DNA of 64,000 nt from CAVPDE01 sp963702565 (GTDB lineage: Bacteria > Desulfobacterota > DSM-4660 > Desulfatiglandales > HGW-15). The notes under the pieces were generated by a model that saw only the letters and a program-made list of their open reading frames with translations, had not been told where the DNA came from and made no database searches. The first letter of the stretch is position 1. The number at the start of each line of letters is the position of its first letter. Below, piece after piece: positions 17,346 through 26,352 of the stretch. The DNA lies in the NCBI GenBank assembly GCA_963702565.1, contig CAVPDE010000024.1:248001-312000 (forward strand), given 5' to 3'. The position numbers and the translations under genes are program-made.

Positions 17346-19787
17346 GTGTGCGGTCAGTTCGTCCGACACAGCAGGCTTCGATTCCTGCATCGCCTCAAGG
17401 CAGAAAGGCTCGCACTCCTCTTGGGGCGCAAAAAACTCTTCGCCTTCACCCAGGACAAGCGCCTGTTTCAGCACATCGTCCATGTGGGCGACCGGCAGGA
17501 GCTCCACCTTCTTCAGGATACGCTTGGGAATCTCCTCGATGTCCTTCATGTTGTCTTCGGGAATGATCACCCGGTTCACCAGCCCCCTGTGCGCGGCCAG
17601 AACTTTTTCCTTCAGGCCGCCGATGGGGAGCACCCTTCCCCTGAGCGTGATCTCGCCGGTCATGGCAAAGTCATGCCTCACCGGCTTCCTGGTGAGCGCC
17701 GAGACAATCGACGTGGCCAGCGCAATGCCCGCAGAAGGCCCGTCTTTGGGCGTCGCCCCTTCCGGGACGTGGATGTGGATGTCGATGTTCTCGTAGAACT
17801 TGTCCGGAAGCTTGAGTTGCCGCGACCTGGACCTCACATAGCTCAAGGCCGCCTGCGCGGACTCCTGCATCACCTCTCCCAGCTTTCCGGTGAGAACCAG
17901 CTTTCCCTTTCCGGGCATGATGGCCACCTCGGTCTGGAGAAGCTCCCCGCCCGTGTCGGTCCACGCCAGGCCCGTCGTCACGCCGATCTGGTCCAGCTCC
18001 TCTGTTTTGCCGAAACGGAACTGGATCACGCCGAGGTAGTGGTGAACCGAGTTGGCCGTGATGTTGATCTTGGTCTCTTTGCCCTTCTTCAACACTACCT
18101 TGGCCACTTTCCGGCAGATGGAGGCGATTTCCCGCTCCAGGTTTCGAACGCCCGCCTCGCGCGTGTAATTGCGGATGATGGCGAGAATGGCTTTGTCCGA
18201 GAACGTGATGGCCACATCCTTGAGGCCGTTCTTCTCGACCTGCTTCTTGATGAGGAACTGTTTTGCGATGTTGAGTTTCTCAAGCTCCGTGTATCCGGGA
18301 AGGCGAATGATCTCCATCCTGTCCTGAAGAGGCAGAGGAATGTTGTGAAGCGTGTTCGCGGTGGTGATGAACAACACCTCGGACAGGTCGTAGTCGATGT
18401 CCAGGTAGTGATCGTTGAACATGTTGTTCTGCTCGGGGTCGAGCACTTCAAGAAGCGCTGCAGACGGGTCGCCCCGGAAGTCCGTGCTCATCTTGTCCAC
18501 TTCGTCGAGGCAGAACACGGGGTTCACGGTTTTCGCCTTTCTCACGTACTGGATGATTTTTCCCGGAAGCGCTCCAATGTAGGTGCGCCTGTGGCCTCTG
18601 ATCTCGGCTTCATCCCTCACGCCGCCAAGGGATAGGCGCACGAAATTGCGGCCTGTGGCCCTGGCAATGGATTTGGCGATGGACGTCTTTCCCACGCCCG
18701 GGGGACCCACGAGGCAGAGGATGGGGCCGCTGATCTTGTTCGTGAGACCCTGCACGGCCAGGTACTCCAGGATCCTCTCTTTCGGCTTCTTCAGGCCGTA
18801 GTGATCCTCTTCCAGTATCCGCTCGGCTTCCTGGATGTCGATCTTCTCCTTGGTCCGCTCTTCCCAGGGCAGAGCGATGATCCAATCGATGTAGTTGCGC
18901 ACCACCGTGGCTTCGGCGGACATGGGAGACATCATCTTGAGCTTCTTGAACTCCTGCCACACCTTGGTGTGGGCTTCCTTGGACAGGCGTTTGCGCTTGA
19001 TCTTCTTCTCCAGTTCGGCCAGTTCCGCCTTGAAGTCGTCCTTGGTGCCCATCTCTTTCTGAATGGCCCGCATCTGCTCATTCAGGTAGTAGTCCTTCTG
19101 GGTCTTCTCCATCTGCTTCTTGACCCGCTTCTTGAGGCGGTTCTCCAGCCTGAGGATGTTGATCTCATCCCGGAGTTTGTCAAAGAGCTTTTCAAGCCTC
19201 GGATTGAGCCCTTCGACCTGAAGGATCTCCTGCTTGTCCCTGAGCTTCATGGTCACGTGGGCCGCGATGGTGTCTGCGAGCCGGCAGGGATCTTCTATGG
19301 AACTTATAGTGGAAACAAGGTCTTTGCCGATCTTCTCATTCAGCTTGGCATACTCGTCAAAGCTCTCGGCAATGCCCCTCATGAGGGCGACGGACTGCTC
19401 GTCCGCGTCGTCTTCGTAGAAATTCTTCATTTTCACCATGAAGAAGTCCTGGTTGGGCACGAATTCTTCGATCCTCGCTCTCTGTTTCCCTTCGATCAGC
19501 GCCTTGACCGTACCGTCGGGCAGCCTCAGAAGCTGGAGTACGGTCCCCAGGGTTCCGAAAAGATAGATATCCTTCTGCGCAGGGGTGTCCACCTTGGCGT
19601 CCCTCTGGGCGGAGAGAAAGATCTCTTTTTCGTGGGACATGGCCCACTCCAGGGCCTTGATCGACTTATCCCGTCCCACGAACAACGGAACCACCATGTG
19701 GGGAAACACGACCACATCCCTCAAGGGGAGCAAAGGACACAGGATTTCTTCCATATCAGGCATTCTCTTTCTGTTCAAATTGAACAT
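17343..19787 (-). CDS. lon: ATP-dependent protease Lon (LonA type)
   Basis: 814 residues, full length. Cytoplasmic AAA+ protease of damaged and regulatory proteins. The N-terminal LAN domain begins LCPLLPLRDVVVFPHMVVPL; a coiled coil precedes the AAA+ domain with Walker A GPPGVGKTS and Walker B VFCLDEVDKM; the proteolytic Ser is in PKDGPSAGIA with the catalytic Lys about 43 residues later. The start codon lies one base after the clpX stop. A second in-frame Met (MPDMEE) nine residues on is an alternative start. The stop codon coincides with the edge of repeat D. Confidence 0.96.
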   Translation of the reverse strand: MFNLNRKRMPDMEEILCPLLPLRDVVVFPHMVVPLFVGRDKSIKALEWAMSHEKEIFLSAQRDAKVDTPAQKDIYLFGTLGTVLQLLRLPDGTVKALIEGKQRARIEEFVPNQDFFMVKMKNFYEDDADEQSVALMRGIAESFDEYAKLNEKIGKDLVSTISSIEDPCRLADTIAAHVTMKLRDKQEILQVEGLNPRLEKLFDKLRDEINILRLENRLKKRVKKQMEKTQKDYYLNEQMRAIQKEMGTKDDFKAELAELEKKIKRKRLSKEAHTKVWQEFKKLKMMSPMSAEATVVRNYIDWIIALPWEERTKEKIDIQEAERILEEDHYGLKKPKERILEYLAVQGLTNKISGPILCLVGPPGVGKTSIAKSIARATGRNFVRLSLGGVRDEAEIRGHRRTYIGALPGKIIQYVRKAKTVNPVFCLDEVDKMSTDFRGDPSAALLEVLDPEQNNMFNDHYLDIDYDLSEVLFITTANTLHNIPLPLQDRMEIIRLPGYTELEKLNIAKQFLIKKQVEKNGLKDVAITFSDKAILAIIRNYTREAGVRNLEREIASICRKVAKVVLKKGKETKINITANSVHHYLGVIQFRFGKTEELDQIGVTTGLAWTDTGGELLQTEVAIMPGKGKLVLTGKLGEVMQESAQAALSYVRSRSRQLKLPDKFYENIDIHIHVPEGATPKDGPSAGIALATSIVSALTRKPVRHDFAMTGEITLRGRVLPIGGLKEKVLAAHRGLVNRVIIPEDNMKDIEEIPKRILKKVELLPVAHMDDVLKQALVLGEGEEFFAPQEECEPFCLEAMQESKPAVSDELTAH

Positions 19788-19788
19788 G

Positions 19789-21039
19789 CTAGGCGTACCC
19801 TACCTGATTTTCATACAAGTAGAGGGGTGCTCCCTTGCGGTGAATCACCTCTTCGTTGATCACGCATTCCCTGATTCCGTGCATGCTCGGGATATCGTAC
19901 ATGATGTCCAGCATGACGGACTCCAGGATGGCCCGAAGGCCGCGGGCGCCCGACTTCCGTTTGAGCGCATCTCTGGCAATGGCCTGGAGCGATTCCTCCG
20001 TGAACTTGAGGCTCACCCCTTCCATCTCAAAGAGTTTTTTGTACTGCTTCACGAGTGCGTTTCTCGGCTCCGTCAGAATCCTGGCCAGGGCGTCCAGGCT
20101 CAGGTCGTCCAGGGTCGTCAGAATCGGCAGCCGGCCGATGAACTCGGGAATCATTCCGAACTTGATCATGTCTTCAGGCTGAACAAAGGGCATGATCTTG
20201 TTGATGTCATCCGATTCCTTGCTCTGGATCGTCGCCTCAAAGCCCATGGCCCTGCTCTCAATCCTGTTCCTGATGATCTTGTCCAGACCGTTGAAGGTGC
20301 CGCCGCATATAAACAGGATGTTGTTCGTGTTGACCTTGACGAAATCCTGCTGCGGGTGCTTTCTCCCGCCCTTGGGCGGAATGCTCGCCATGGTTCCTTC
20401 GATAATCTTCAGCAGCGCCTGCTGAACGCCTTCGCCGGAGACATCCCGCGTGATGGAGGGGCTGTCGGACTTCCGCGCGATCTTGTCGATCTCATCGATG
20501 TAAACGATGCCTTTGGTGGCAGCCTCCACGTCATAGTCCGCGTTCTGTACGAGATTCAGAATGATATTCTCCACGTCCTCGCCCACGTACCCGGCTTCGG
20601 TCAGGGTCGTCGCGTCCGCAATGGTGAAGGGGACCTTGAGGATCTTGGCCAGGGTCTGGGCCAAAAGGGTCTTGCCTGACCCGGTCGGACCGATGAGCAG
20701 GATGTTGCTCTTTTGGATCTCGATGCCCTCCATGTCCACCTTGGTGGCGATCCTCTTATAGTGGTTGTGCACCGCCACGGAAAGGATCCGCTTGGGCCGT
20801 TCCTGCTCGATGACATACTCATCCAGGATGGCCTTGATCTCGTAGGGCTTGGGAAGCCTGCTGGCCGCATCCGTGTCGAGTTCCTGGCCGTAGTCCTCGG
20901 CAATAATCTCGTTGCACAGCTGGATGCACTCATCGCAAATGTAAACCGAGGGGCCGGCAATGAGCTTCTTCACCTCATCCTGGCTCTTACCGCAGAAAGA
21001 GCACAACAGATCGTCGCTCGAATCATCTTTTCTTTGCAT
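19789..21039 (-). CDS. clpX: ATP-dependent Clp protease ATP-binding subunit ClpX
   Basis: 416 residues from the ATG at 21039. Unfolds substrates and feeds them to ClpP. An N-terminal C4 zinc finger (CSFCGKSQ ... CDECIQLC) is followed by AAA+ with Walker A GPTGSGKT and Walker B VYIDEIDKI. A GTG at 21069 gives ten extra residues, but GGGAGAG lies well before 21039, and ClpX proteins usually begin close to the zinc finger. It lies between clpP and lon in the classic order. Confidence 0.96.
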   Translation of the reverse strand: MQRKDDSSDDLLCSFCGKSQDEVKKLIAGPSVYICDECIQLCNEIIAEDYGQELDTDAASRLPKPYEIKAILDEYVIEQERPKRILSVAVHNHYKRIATKVDMEGIEIQKSNILLIGPTGSGKTLLAQTLAKILKVPFTIADATTLTEAGYVGEDVENIILNLVQNADYDVEAATKGIVYIDEIDKIARKSDSPSITRDVSGEGVQQALLKIIEGTMASIPPKGGRKHPQQDFVKVNTNNILFICGGTFNGLDKIIRNRIESRAMGFEATIQSKESDDINKIMPFVQPEDMIKFGMIPEFIGRLPILTTLDDLSLDALARILTEPRNALVKQYKKLFEMEGVSLKFTEESLQAIARDALKRKSGARGLRAILESVMLDIMYDIPSMHGIRECVINEEVIHRKGAPLYLYENQVGYA

Positions 21040-21170
21040 ACCGCTTCTCTCCCACATCCATCGAGTCACAAATCCGCTGATCGATTTTTTCCCTCAGGAC
21101 TTGGTGCTGAGGGAGCTGTTCGTCAACGTTGAAACCTTCGGCTCTGATACCGTATTTGCGAATCGAAGCA

Positions 21171-21773
21171 CTAAGCCTTCGGTCCCTTTCCCATGTCCCG
21201 CTCTGTTATGATGCGGTCCACAATACCGTACTTCAGGGCCTCTCCAGCATCCATAAAATAATCACGTTCCGTGTCCTGGCGAATCTTTTCTATGCTCTGT
21301 CCCGTGTGCTTGACCAGGATTTTATGGAGAAGCTCTTTGATTTTCATAATTTCTTTGGCCTGGATGTCAATGTCCGTGGCCTGTCCCTGAGCCCCGCCCA
21401 GGGGTTGGTGAATCATGACCCTGGCATGAGGCAGGGTATATCGCTTTCCTTTTGCACCGGCGGCAAGAAGAAGAGCCCCCATGCTCGTGGCCTGGCCCAT
21501 GCAGATCGTTGAGATGGCCGGCCTAATGTACTGCATGGTGTCGTATATGGCCAATCCGGCAGTCACTGACCCGCCCGGGGAGTTAATGTAAAGGTTGATG
21601 TCTTTGTCCGGATCTTCGGATTCCAGGAAAAGCATCTGGGCGATGATCGTGTTGGCCATGCTGTCATGAACCTGCTCGCCCATGAAAATGATCCGGTCCT
21701 TTAAAAGCCTTGAATAGATGTCATACGCGCGCTCGCCGCGGCTCGACTGTTCTACGACTATAGGTATCAGCAT
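21171..21773 (-). CDS. clpP: ATP-dependent Clp protease proteolytic subunit ClpP
   Basis: 200 residues, normal length. Serine peptidase forming a 14-subunit barrel with ClpX. The catalytic Ser is in ICMGQATSMGALLLAAG and the His in LPHARVMIHQPLGG; the strand INSPGGSVTAGLAIYDTM is a family hallmark. Located 58 bases after the tig stop and 131 bases before the chosen clpX start. Confidence 0.97.
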   Translation of the reverse strand: MLIPIVVEQSSRGERAYDIYSRLLKDRIIFMGEQVHDSMANTIIAQMLFLESEDPDKDINLYINSPGGSVTAGLAIYDTMQYIRPAISTICMGQATSMGALLLAAGAKGKRYTLPHARVMIHQPLGGAQGQATDIDIQAKEIMKIKELLHKILVKHTGQSIEKIRQDTERDYFMDAGEALKYGIVDRIITERDMGKGPKA

Positions 21774-21831
21774 ATTCTCTCTTTAATAGGGCAAGGAAAC
21801 AAGGGATAAGAAATATAATAATTTTGAAATG

Positions 21832-23151
21832 TTATCCCCGGGGAGCATCTTTAATCTGGGCTGCTTCGACCTCCCTGATCTTAGCACCCCTAACCAGATA
21901 ATTCAAGGTCTTTTCCTCCAGAAGCCGGTCTCTGAAGCCTTCCAGAAGACCCTTGGCCTCGTAATACTGGCGGATAACCTTGGGATCCTGGCCGATTCCT
22001 TTAGCCAGGTCGGCAAAACCCTCCTCCACTTCAATCTCGGAAAGAGACAAATCATTCAGCCGGGCTATCTCGCCCAGGATAAGCAAATCCTTGACCCGTT
22101 TCTCGGAAACAGGCCGGAAATCCTCCCTGACCTTCTCTTCCGTGAGCCCGGATTTCTCAAAGCTCGAACCCATGCGGAGAAGGTTTTGTTTAACTGTTTC
22201 AACCGCATACCTCATTTCGGAGTCCACGAGGCTCTCAGGGAGATCAAAGCTCACCGTGGCGCCTATTTTGTCAAGCAGCCTTTTCTTGAGCTCACGGTCC
22301 GCTCTCTTCTCTTCCCTGGTTTTTATGTCCTCCCTGATCCTGTCTTTCAGGGTCTCGAGGTCATTGAAATCAGCGCCAAGGCTTTTGGCAAAATCGTCAT
22401 TCAATTCGGGAGACTCCATGATTTTCACGTCAGTCACTTTGACTTTGAAGAGAACTTTCTTCCCCGCAAGCTTCGCGCTGGCGTGGTCCTGTGCAAAATC
22501 CACCGTGATATCAGTAGAATCTCCTGCTCTTAAGCCCAGGAGGCCCTTTTCAAATTCGGCGTGGAACTGGTCGCTCCCCACCCTGACCAGGAAATTTTGT
22601 GCTTTCATGCCCTCGATCGGTTTGTCCCCTTCAAAGGCCTCGTATTCCACAATCGCACAGTCGTCGTTGCGGATGCCCCGGTCCTCTTCGAGAGGCTTGA
22701 GGCGTGAATTGACCCGCCTGATTTCTTCGATCTGGCTGTTCACGACCTCTTCGCTGACTGAAACGATCTCCTTGTCCACCTCAAGGCCCACGTAGTCTTT
22801 GAGCTCGAACTCGGGCCGCACCTCCATGAGGGCCACGTACGTGTACCCCCCTCCCGCTTTCAGGCTTTCATTTTCTATGACCGGCATGGCCACAGGGAAT
22901 ATTTTGGTTTCCTCGAAGGCCTGCGGCATGGTCTCGCTCAGGAGTCCTCGTTTCACCTCCTGGGTCACCTGGTCCCCGTAGTACCTTTGCAGGATGTTGC
23001 GGGGCACTTTCCCCGGGCGAAAACCATCCACTTTTGCCCTCTTTTTGAGCTCCTTGTAAGCCTCCTCGATTTTCCTGTCCACCTCTTCGGGCTCAACTTC
23101 TACAGTCAGCCTCTTCTTTACCGGAGTGATCTGTTCAATGCTCGCTTTCAT
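21832..23151 (-). CDS. tig: trigger factor
   Basis: 439 residues. Ribosome-bound chaperone and prolyl isomerase. The N-terminal ribosome-binding domain contains GFRPGKVPRNILQRYYG (the signature loop); the FKBP-like middle domain contains GDSTDITVDFAQDH; the C-terminal domain is helical. First gene of the tig-clpP-clpX-lon cluster, which couples folding and degradation. Confidence 0.95.
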   Translation of the reverse strand: MKASIEQITPVKKRLTVEVEPEEVDRKIEEAYKELKKRAKVDGFRPGKVPRNILQRYYGDQVTQEVKRGLLSETMPQAFEETKIFPVAMPVIENESLKAGGGYTYVALMEVRPEFELKDYVGLEVDKEIVSVSEEVVNSQIEEIRRVNSRLKPLEEDRGIRNDDCAIVEYEAFEGDKPIEGMKAQNFLVRVGSDQFHAEFEKGLLGLRAGDSTDITVDFAQDHASAKLAGKKVLFKVKVTDVKIMESPELNDDFAKSLGADFNDLETLKDRIREDIKTREEKRADRELKKRLLDKIGATVSFDLPESLVDSEMRYAVETVKQNLLRMGSSFEKSGLTEEKVREDFRPVSEKRVKDLLILGEIARLNDLSLSEIEVEEGFADLAKGIGQDPKVIRQYYEAKGLLEGFRDRLLEEKTLNYLVRGAKIREVEAAQIKDAPRG

Positions 23152-23364
23152 CTCTTCCTCGTGTTTGTTTGCCTGGCATCATCCTATGAACGCTGGGGAT
23201 TTCCCGGTGGGAACCCGGATGAGGTGCCATGAAAGTAAGTATCCTTCCTCAAGAAATCAAGCAAAGAGGTGATTATATAAACAACTTACCCAATGTCAAA
23301 CTGCAAATTGCGTTTTGATGCACGAGCCGGTTGAGATCAAAGGAATGAGGTGAAGCTGGGAGAG

Positions 23365-23661
23365 TTAATCCGTGTTTTTTTTCTTGAGCAGTTCGATGAA
23401 GGTTTCCAGATTCTCCTGAGAGCCAAAAACCTCCTGATACATCTTTTCGCTCCAGGCCGTGAGCCCTGCCTTGAAAATCCTGTGAATCACTTCGTCCGCC
23501 TTCTCAGGACCTTCGCTCTTCGCGAGCTGATAGAGCAATTCCTCAGGAACCCGCACCGGATAGACCGCGGCCGCAGCATTCGTGTCCGCCTTCAGGTATT
23601 CCTGAATGCTCTTGAGAATTCTGAGATGGTAGTATTTTTTCCGGAACTCTTCGTCGTCCAT
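23365..23661 (-). CDS. hypothetical protein
   Basis: 98 residues, soluble, helical and charged, beginning DDEEFRKKYYHLRILKSIQ and ending in a lysine-rich tail. Not recognised. It lies upstream of tig on the same strand with a gap of about 210 bases, so it may be a separate transcript. Confidence 0.5.
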   Translation of the reverse strand: MDDEEFRKKYYHLRILKSIQEYLKADTNAAAAVYPVRVPEELLYQLAKSEGPEKADEVIHRIFKAGLTAWSEKMYQEVFGSQENLETFIELLKKKNTD

Positions 23662-23771
23662 GATCCACGGTCCTTTTGTTTTGGATTATAGAGGTCCCCG
23701 GCTTTGAAGTCAACCCTTTGGCTCGTCCAATACCCCTCTGTAATGATAATGCCACGTAGGACATCGGCACG

Positions 23772-23860
23772 GAGCGTGCTCAGGGTTGACCCTTAGCCGT
23801 TCGATCGCACTCACGGCCCTGAGGGCCTCGAAGGGCAACGTCGAAGGGTCAACCTTTCGA
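23772..23860. repeat. palindromic repeat family E
   Basis: Inverted arms GGTTGACCCTT (23784-23794) and AAGGGTCAACC (23844-23854) enclose a further near-palindrome (CGGCCCTGAGGGCC, CGAAGGGCAACGTCG). Similar wording, CCCTTCGACGTTGCTCAGGG, is nested in repeat D copy 1. Resembles the widespread CCTTCGAC...CTCAGGGC repeats. Confidence 0.6.
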
Positions 23861-23987
23861 TCCCTCCGGAGGGTCCCCGCGAAAAGCCTTGCTCAAACAG
23901 AAGTGTTTTCAGGGGTTTTTATCTCTTTACAAAGAATTTTTTTTGATTAAATTAGGTCGAATTTGAAAAGCCATGTAATATCGCTCT

Positions 23988-24359
23988 ATGCCCATTTACG
24001 AATACCAAGCCAAGGATTCCAAAAAGGCATGCGGCTGCTGCTGCAAGCCTTTTGAGGCGCTGCAGCGAGTGGACGAAGAACCGCTGGCCCAGTGCCCCGA
24101 ATGCGGGACAGCGGTCAGGAAGATCATTTCATGGTGCCACTCGGCCGTGACCGAGGCGTCGCCTGATCATCAAAGTGTCGAGCGGAAAATCAAAGAGTAT
24201 GAGTCTGCGGGAATGTGGAGCCACGCGGCGGAACTTGCAGACAAGCACTCCGAAAAAGTGAAGGACAAGGGCCTCAAGATGAGAGCCCTGGATGATTACA
24301 AAAAGGCGGGTTACGACGCGGACTCGCTTTCCAAACACGCCAACACCAATCAAGATTAA
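23988..24359 (+). CDS. FmdB-family zinc-ribbon protein
   Basis: 123 residues. The N-terminus MPIYEYQAKD is the FmdB opening; a zinc ribbon follows with CxxC-type pairs (ACGCCCKPFEALQ, then AQCPECGTAVRKIIS). The first pair is unusually cysteine-rich (CGCCC). The C-terminal half is a helical, charged extension (ERKIKEYESAGMWSHAAELA) longer than in minimal FmdB proteins. The family includes a putative regulator of formamidase/amidase genes, but most members are unstudied. It is 14 bases upstream of the NEW3 protein gene. Confidence 0.75.
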   Translation: MPIYEYQAKDSKKACGCCCKPFEALQRVDEEPLAQCPECGTAVRKIISWCHSAVTEASPDHQSVERKIKEYESAGMWSHAAELADKHSEKVKDKGLKMRALDDYKKAGYDADSLSKHANTNQD

Positions 24360-24373
24360 GGGGGATTGCTCGT

Positions 24374-25594
24374 ATGAAAGGGAAAAAGGTCGTTCCTTGT
24401 TTTGTCCTGGCATTCGTTGTCTTCGCGGCTTCAGCCGTTTTTCTTTTCTCACCCGCTGTGTGGGGAACGGAGAAGGAGAAGAAAGATCTTCCGCCGAGGC
24501 AGATTCTCGTCGCGCCTGAATACACGTCCATCGCGGTGCCCGAGGGTGAAGAGGTGAGCATTGATCTGACGGTGTCGAACCAGGGCAAACAGGACGAATT
24601 TATCGATCTGTCCCTGCCCCAGGTTCCCAAGGGCTGGAAAGCGCGGATCAAGACCTACAGCTTCGACGTTTCAGGCGTATTCGTTCCCAGCGACAAGTCA
24701 AAGAGCCTGTCCTTGAAAGCCGAGGCCGAAGAAGGCACAGGGCCGGGCAAGTACACCTTCGGGATCAGGGGCCAGACCCAGGACGGAAAGCTGGTGTCCG
24801 TCAGTCACGTGACCGTCGTGCTGAGAGAGAAGGACAAGGAAAAGAAATCCAAGGGCGTCAACCTCACCACCTCCTACCCGGTGCTTCAGGGGCCGACCGA
24901 TGCCAAGTTCGAGTTTTCCGTTGAAGTGGAGAACAAAACCGACAAGGACAGCACCTTCAACCTGAGCGCCCAGGGCCCGACCAACTGGGACATCAACTTC
25001 AAACCCTCCTTTGAGGACAAGCTGATTTCGAGCTTGAGACTGAAAGCAGGCGCCCGCCAGAGCGTGGGAGTCGAGGTGAAGCCTTATCCCCTGGCCGAAG
25101 CCGGTAAATACCCGATCCAAGTGAAGGTCGGCGCCCCTGAAGGTACGGCAGAAGCGGAACTCAACGTGATTCTCACCGGGACCCACAAGATCGAGGTGGG
25201 AACCGCCTCCGGGCTCTTGTCTCTCACGGCCATGACCGGAAAGCCTGCAAACATTTCCTTCTACGTGAAAAACACGGGCTCCGCCCCGCAGAACAATATC
25301 AAGCTGCTCTCCTTCAAGCCGGAGAACTGGAAAGTGGAGTTCAAGCCGGAGAAGCTCGACAAGCTGGCTCCCAACGAACTCAAGCAGATCGAGCTGGTGG
25401 TCACTCCTGGGGATCAGGCCCTGGTGGGCGACTATTCCGTTGCGGTCGGCGTGGAGGGTGAAAAAGCTTCGAAGAATCTGGAGTTCCGGGTCACGGTCAA
25501 GGCTTCGACCGTCTGGGGCTGGGTCGGAATCGCCATCATCGTTCTGGTGGTGCTGGGGCTTGTCGTTCTCTTCGTGCGCATGGGAAGGCGATAG
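24374..25594 (+). CDS. NEW3-domain exported membrane protein of an ABC system
   Basis: 406 residues. An N-terminal signal/anchor (VVPCFVLAFVVFAASAVFLF) and a C-terminal membrane segment (WVGIAIIVLVVLGLVVLFV) hold a periplasmic region of beta-sandwich repeats. At least three NEW3-like (NPCBM-associated) modules can be seen, each with a motif such as GEEVSIDLTVSNQG or GKPANISFYVKNTG followed by W-x-V/A. The ATPase gene starts three bases after the stop. This gene order (NEW3 protein, ATPase, ABC-2 permease) is a recurring unit; the exported substrate is unknown. Confidence 0.82.
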   Translation: MKGKKVVPCFVLAFVVFAASAVFLFSPAVWGTEKEKKDLPPRQILVAPEYTSIAVPEGEEVSIDLTVSNQGKQDEFIDLSLPQVPKGWKARIKTYSFDVSGVFVPSDKSKSLSLKAEAEEGTGPGKYTFGIRGQTQDGKLVSVSHVTVVLREKDKEKKSKGVNLTTSYPVLQGPTDAKFEFSVEVENKTDKDSTFNLSAQGPTNWDINFKPSFEDKLISSLRLKAGARQSVGVEVKPYPLAEAGKYPIQVKVGAPEGTAEAELNVILTGTHKIEVGTASGLLSLTAMTGKPANISFYVKNTGSAPQNNIKLLSFKPENWKVEFKPEKLDKLAPNELKQIELVVTPGDQALVGDYSVAVGVEGEKASKNLEFRVTVKASTVWGWVGIAIIVLVVLGLVVLFVRMGRR

Positions 25595-25596
25595 CC

Positions 25597-26349
25597 ATGG
25601 AACCGCAAACCATCATTCAGACCACAGGGCTCACGAAACGCTATGACCACCAGACGGCCGTGGACCACCTCGACTTCCAGGTCGTGGAGGGAGAGATCTT
25701 CGGTTTTCTCGGTCCCAACGGCGCCGGCAAAACCACCACGCTTCTCATGCTCCTCGGTCTCAGCCGTCCCACAGAAGGCACGGCCACGGTTTGCGGGCTG
25801 GACCCGGAACGAAAGGCCATGGAGGTCAAGAAGATCGTCGGCTATCTGCCGGAGAACGTGGGGTTCTACGGGGACATGGATGCGGTGCAGAGCCTGCGCT
25901 ACATCGCGGAGCTCAACCGGATCCCCGGAAGCGAAGCAGAGGACCGCATCCACGAGGTCCTGAAGCTGGTCGGGCTCGCGGAGAACGGCGTCAAGAAGGT
26001 GAGCGCCTTTTCCCGCGGAATGAAGCAGCGCCTCGGCGTAGCGGAAGTGCTTCTCAAGCAACCCAAGGTGATGTTCCTCGACGAGCCCACGCTGGGCCTT
26101 GACCCGGACGGCGCAGTGCGGCTCATCGAGCTCATTCAATCCTTGAACCAGGAGAGGGGGATCACGGTGCTTCTCTCTTCCCATCACCTGCAGCAGGTCC
26201 AGAAGATCTCCCACCGGGTGGGGATCATGATCAAGGGCAGGATGGTGGCCGCAGGCTCCGTCGAGGCCCTGGCCAGGGAGAAGTTCGGGGTGGGAGAGGA
26301 AAAATTCACTCTCGAGGAAATCTACATGAAGTATTTCCAGGAGGTTTGA
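25597..26349 (+). CDS. ABC transporter ATP-binding protein
   Basis: 250 residues. Walker A GPNGAGKTTTLLMLLG, signature region SAFSRGMKQRLGVAE (in place of LSGGQ), Walker B VMFLDEPTLGLDPDG and the H-loop SSHHLQQ. Belongs to the ABC-2 exporter class (NosF/Nod-type). Sits between the NEW3 protein and the permease with gaps of 2-3 bases, so expression is tightly coupled. Confidence 0.93.
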   Translation: MEPQTIIQTTGLTKRYDHQTAVDHLDFQVVEGEIFGFLGPNGAGKTTTLLMLLGLSRPTEGTATVCGLDPERKAMEVKKIVGYLPENVGFYGDMDAVQSLRYIAELNRIPGSEAEDRIHEVLKLVGLAENGVKKVSAFSRGMKQRLGVAEVLLKQPKVMFLDEPTLGLDPDGAVRLIELIQSLNQERGITVLLSSHHLQQVQKISHRVGIMIKGRMVAAGSVEALAREKFGVGEEKFTLEEIYMKYFQEV

Positions 26350-26352
26350 TTC

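Noticed and set aside
17346..18635. 429-codon plus-strand frame opposite lon
   Set aside because: Antisense shadow of lon; composition is His/Leu/Arg-rich and has no family features.
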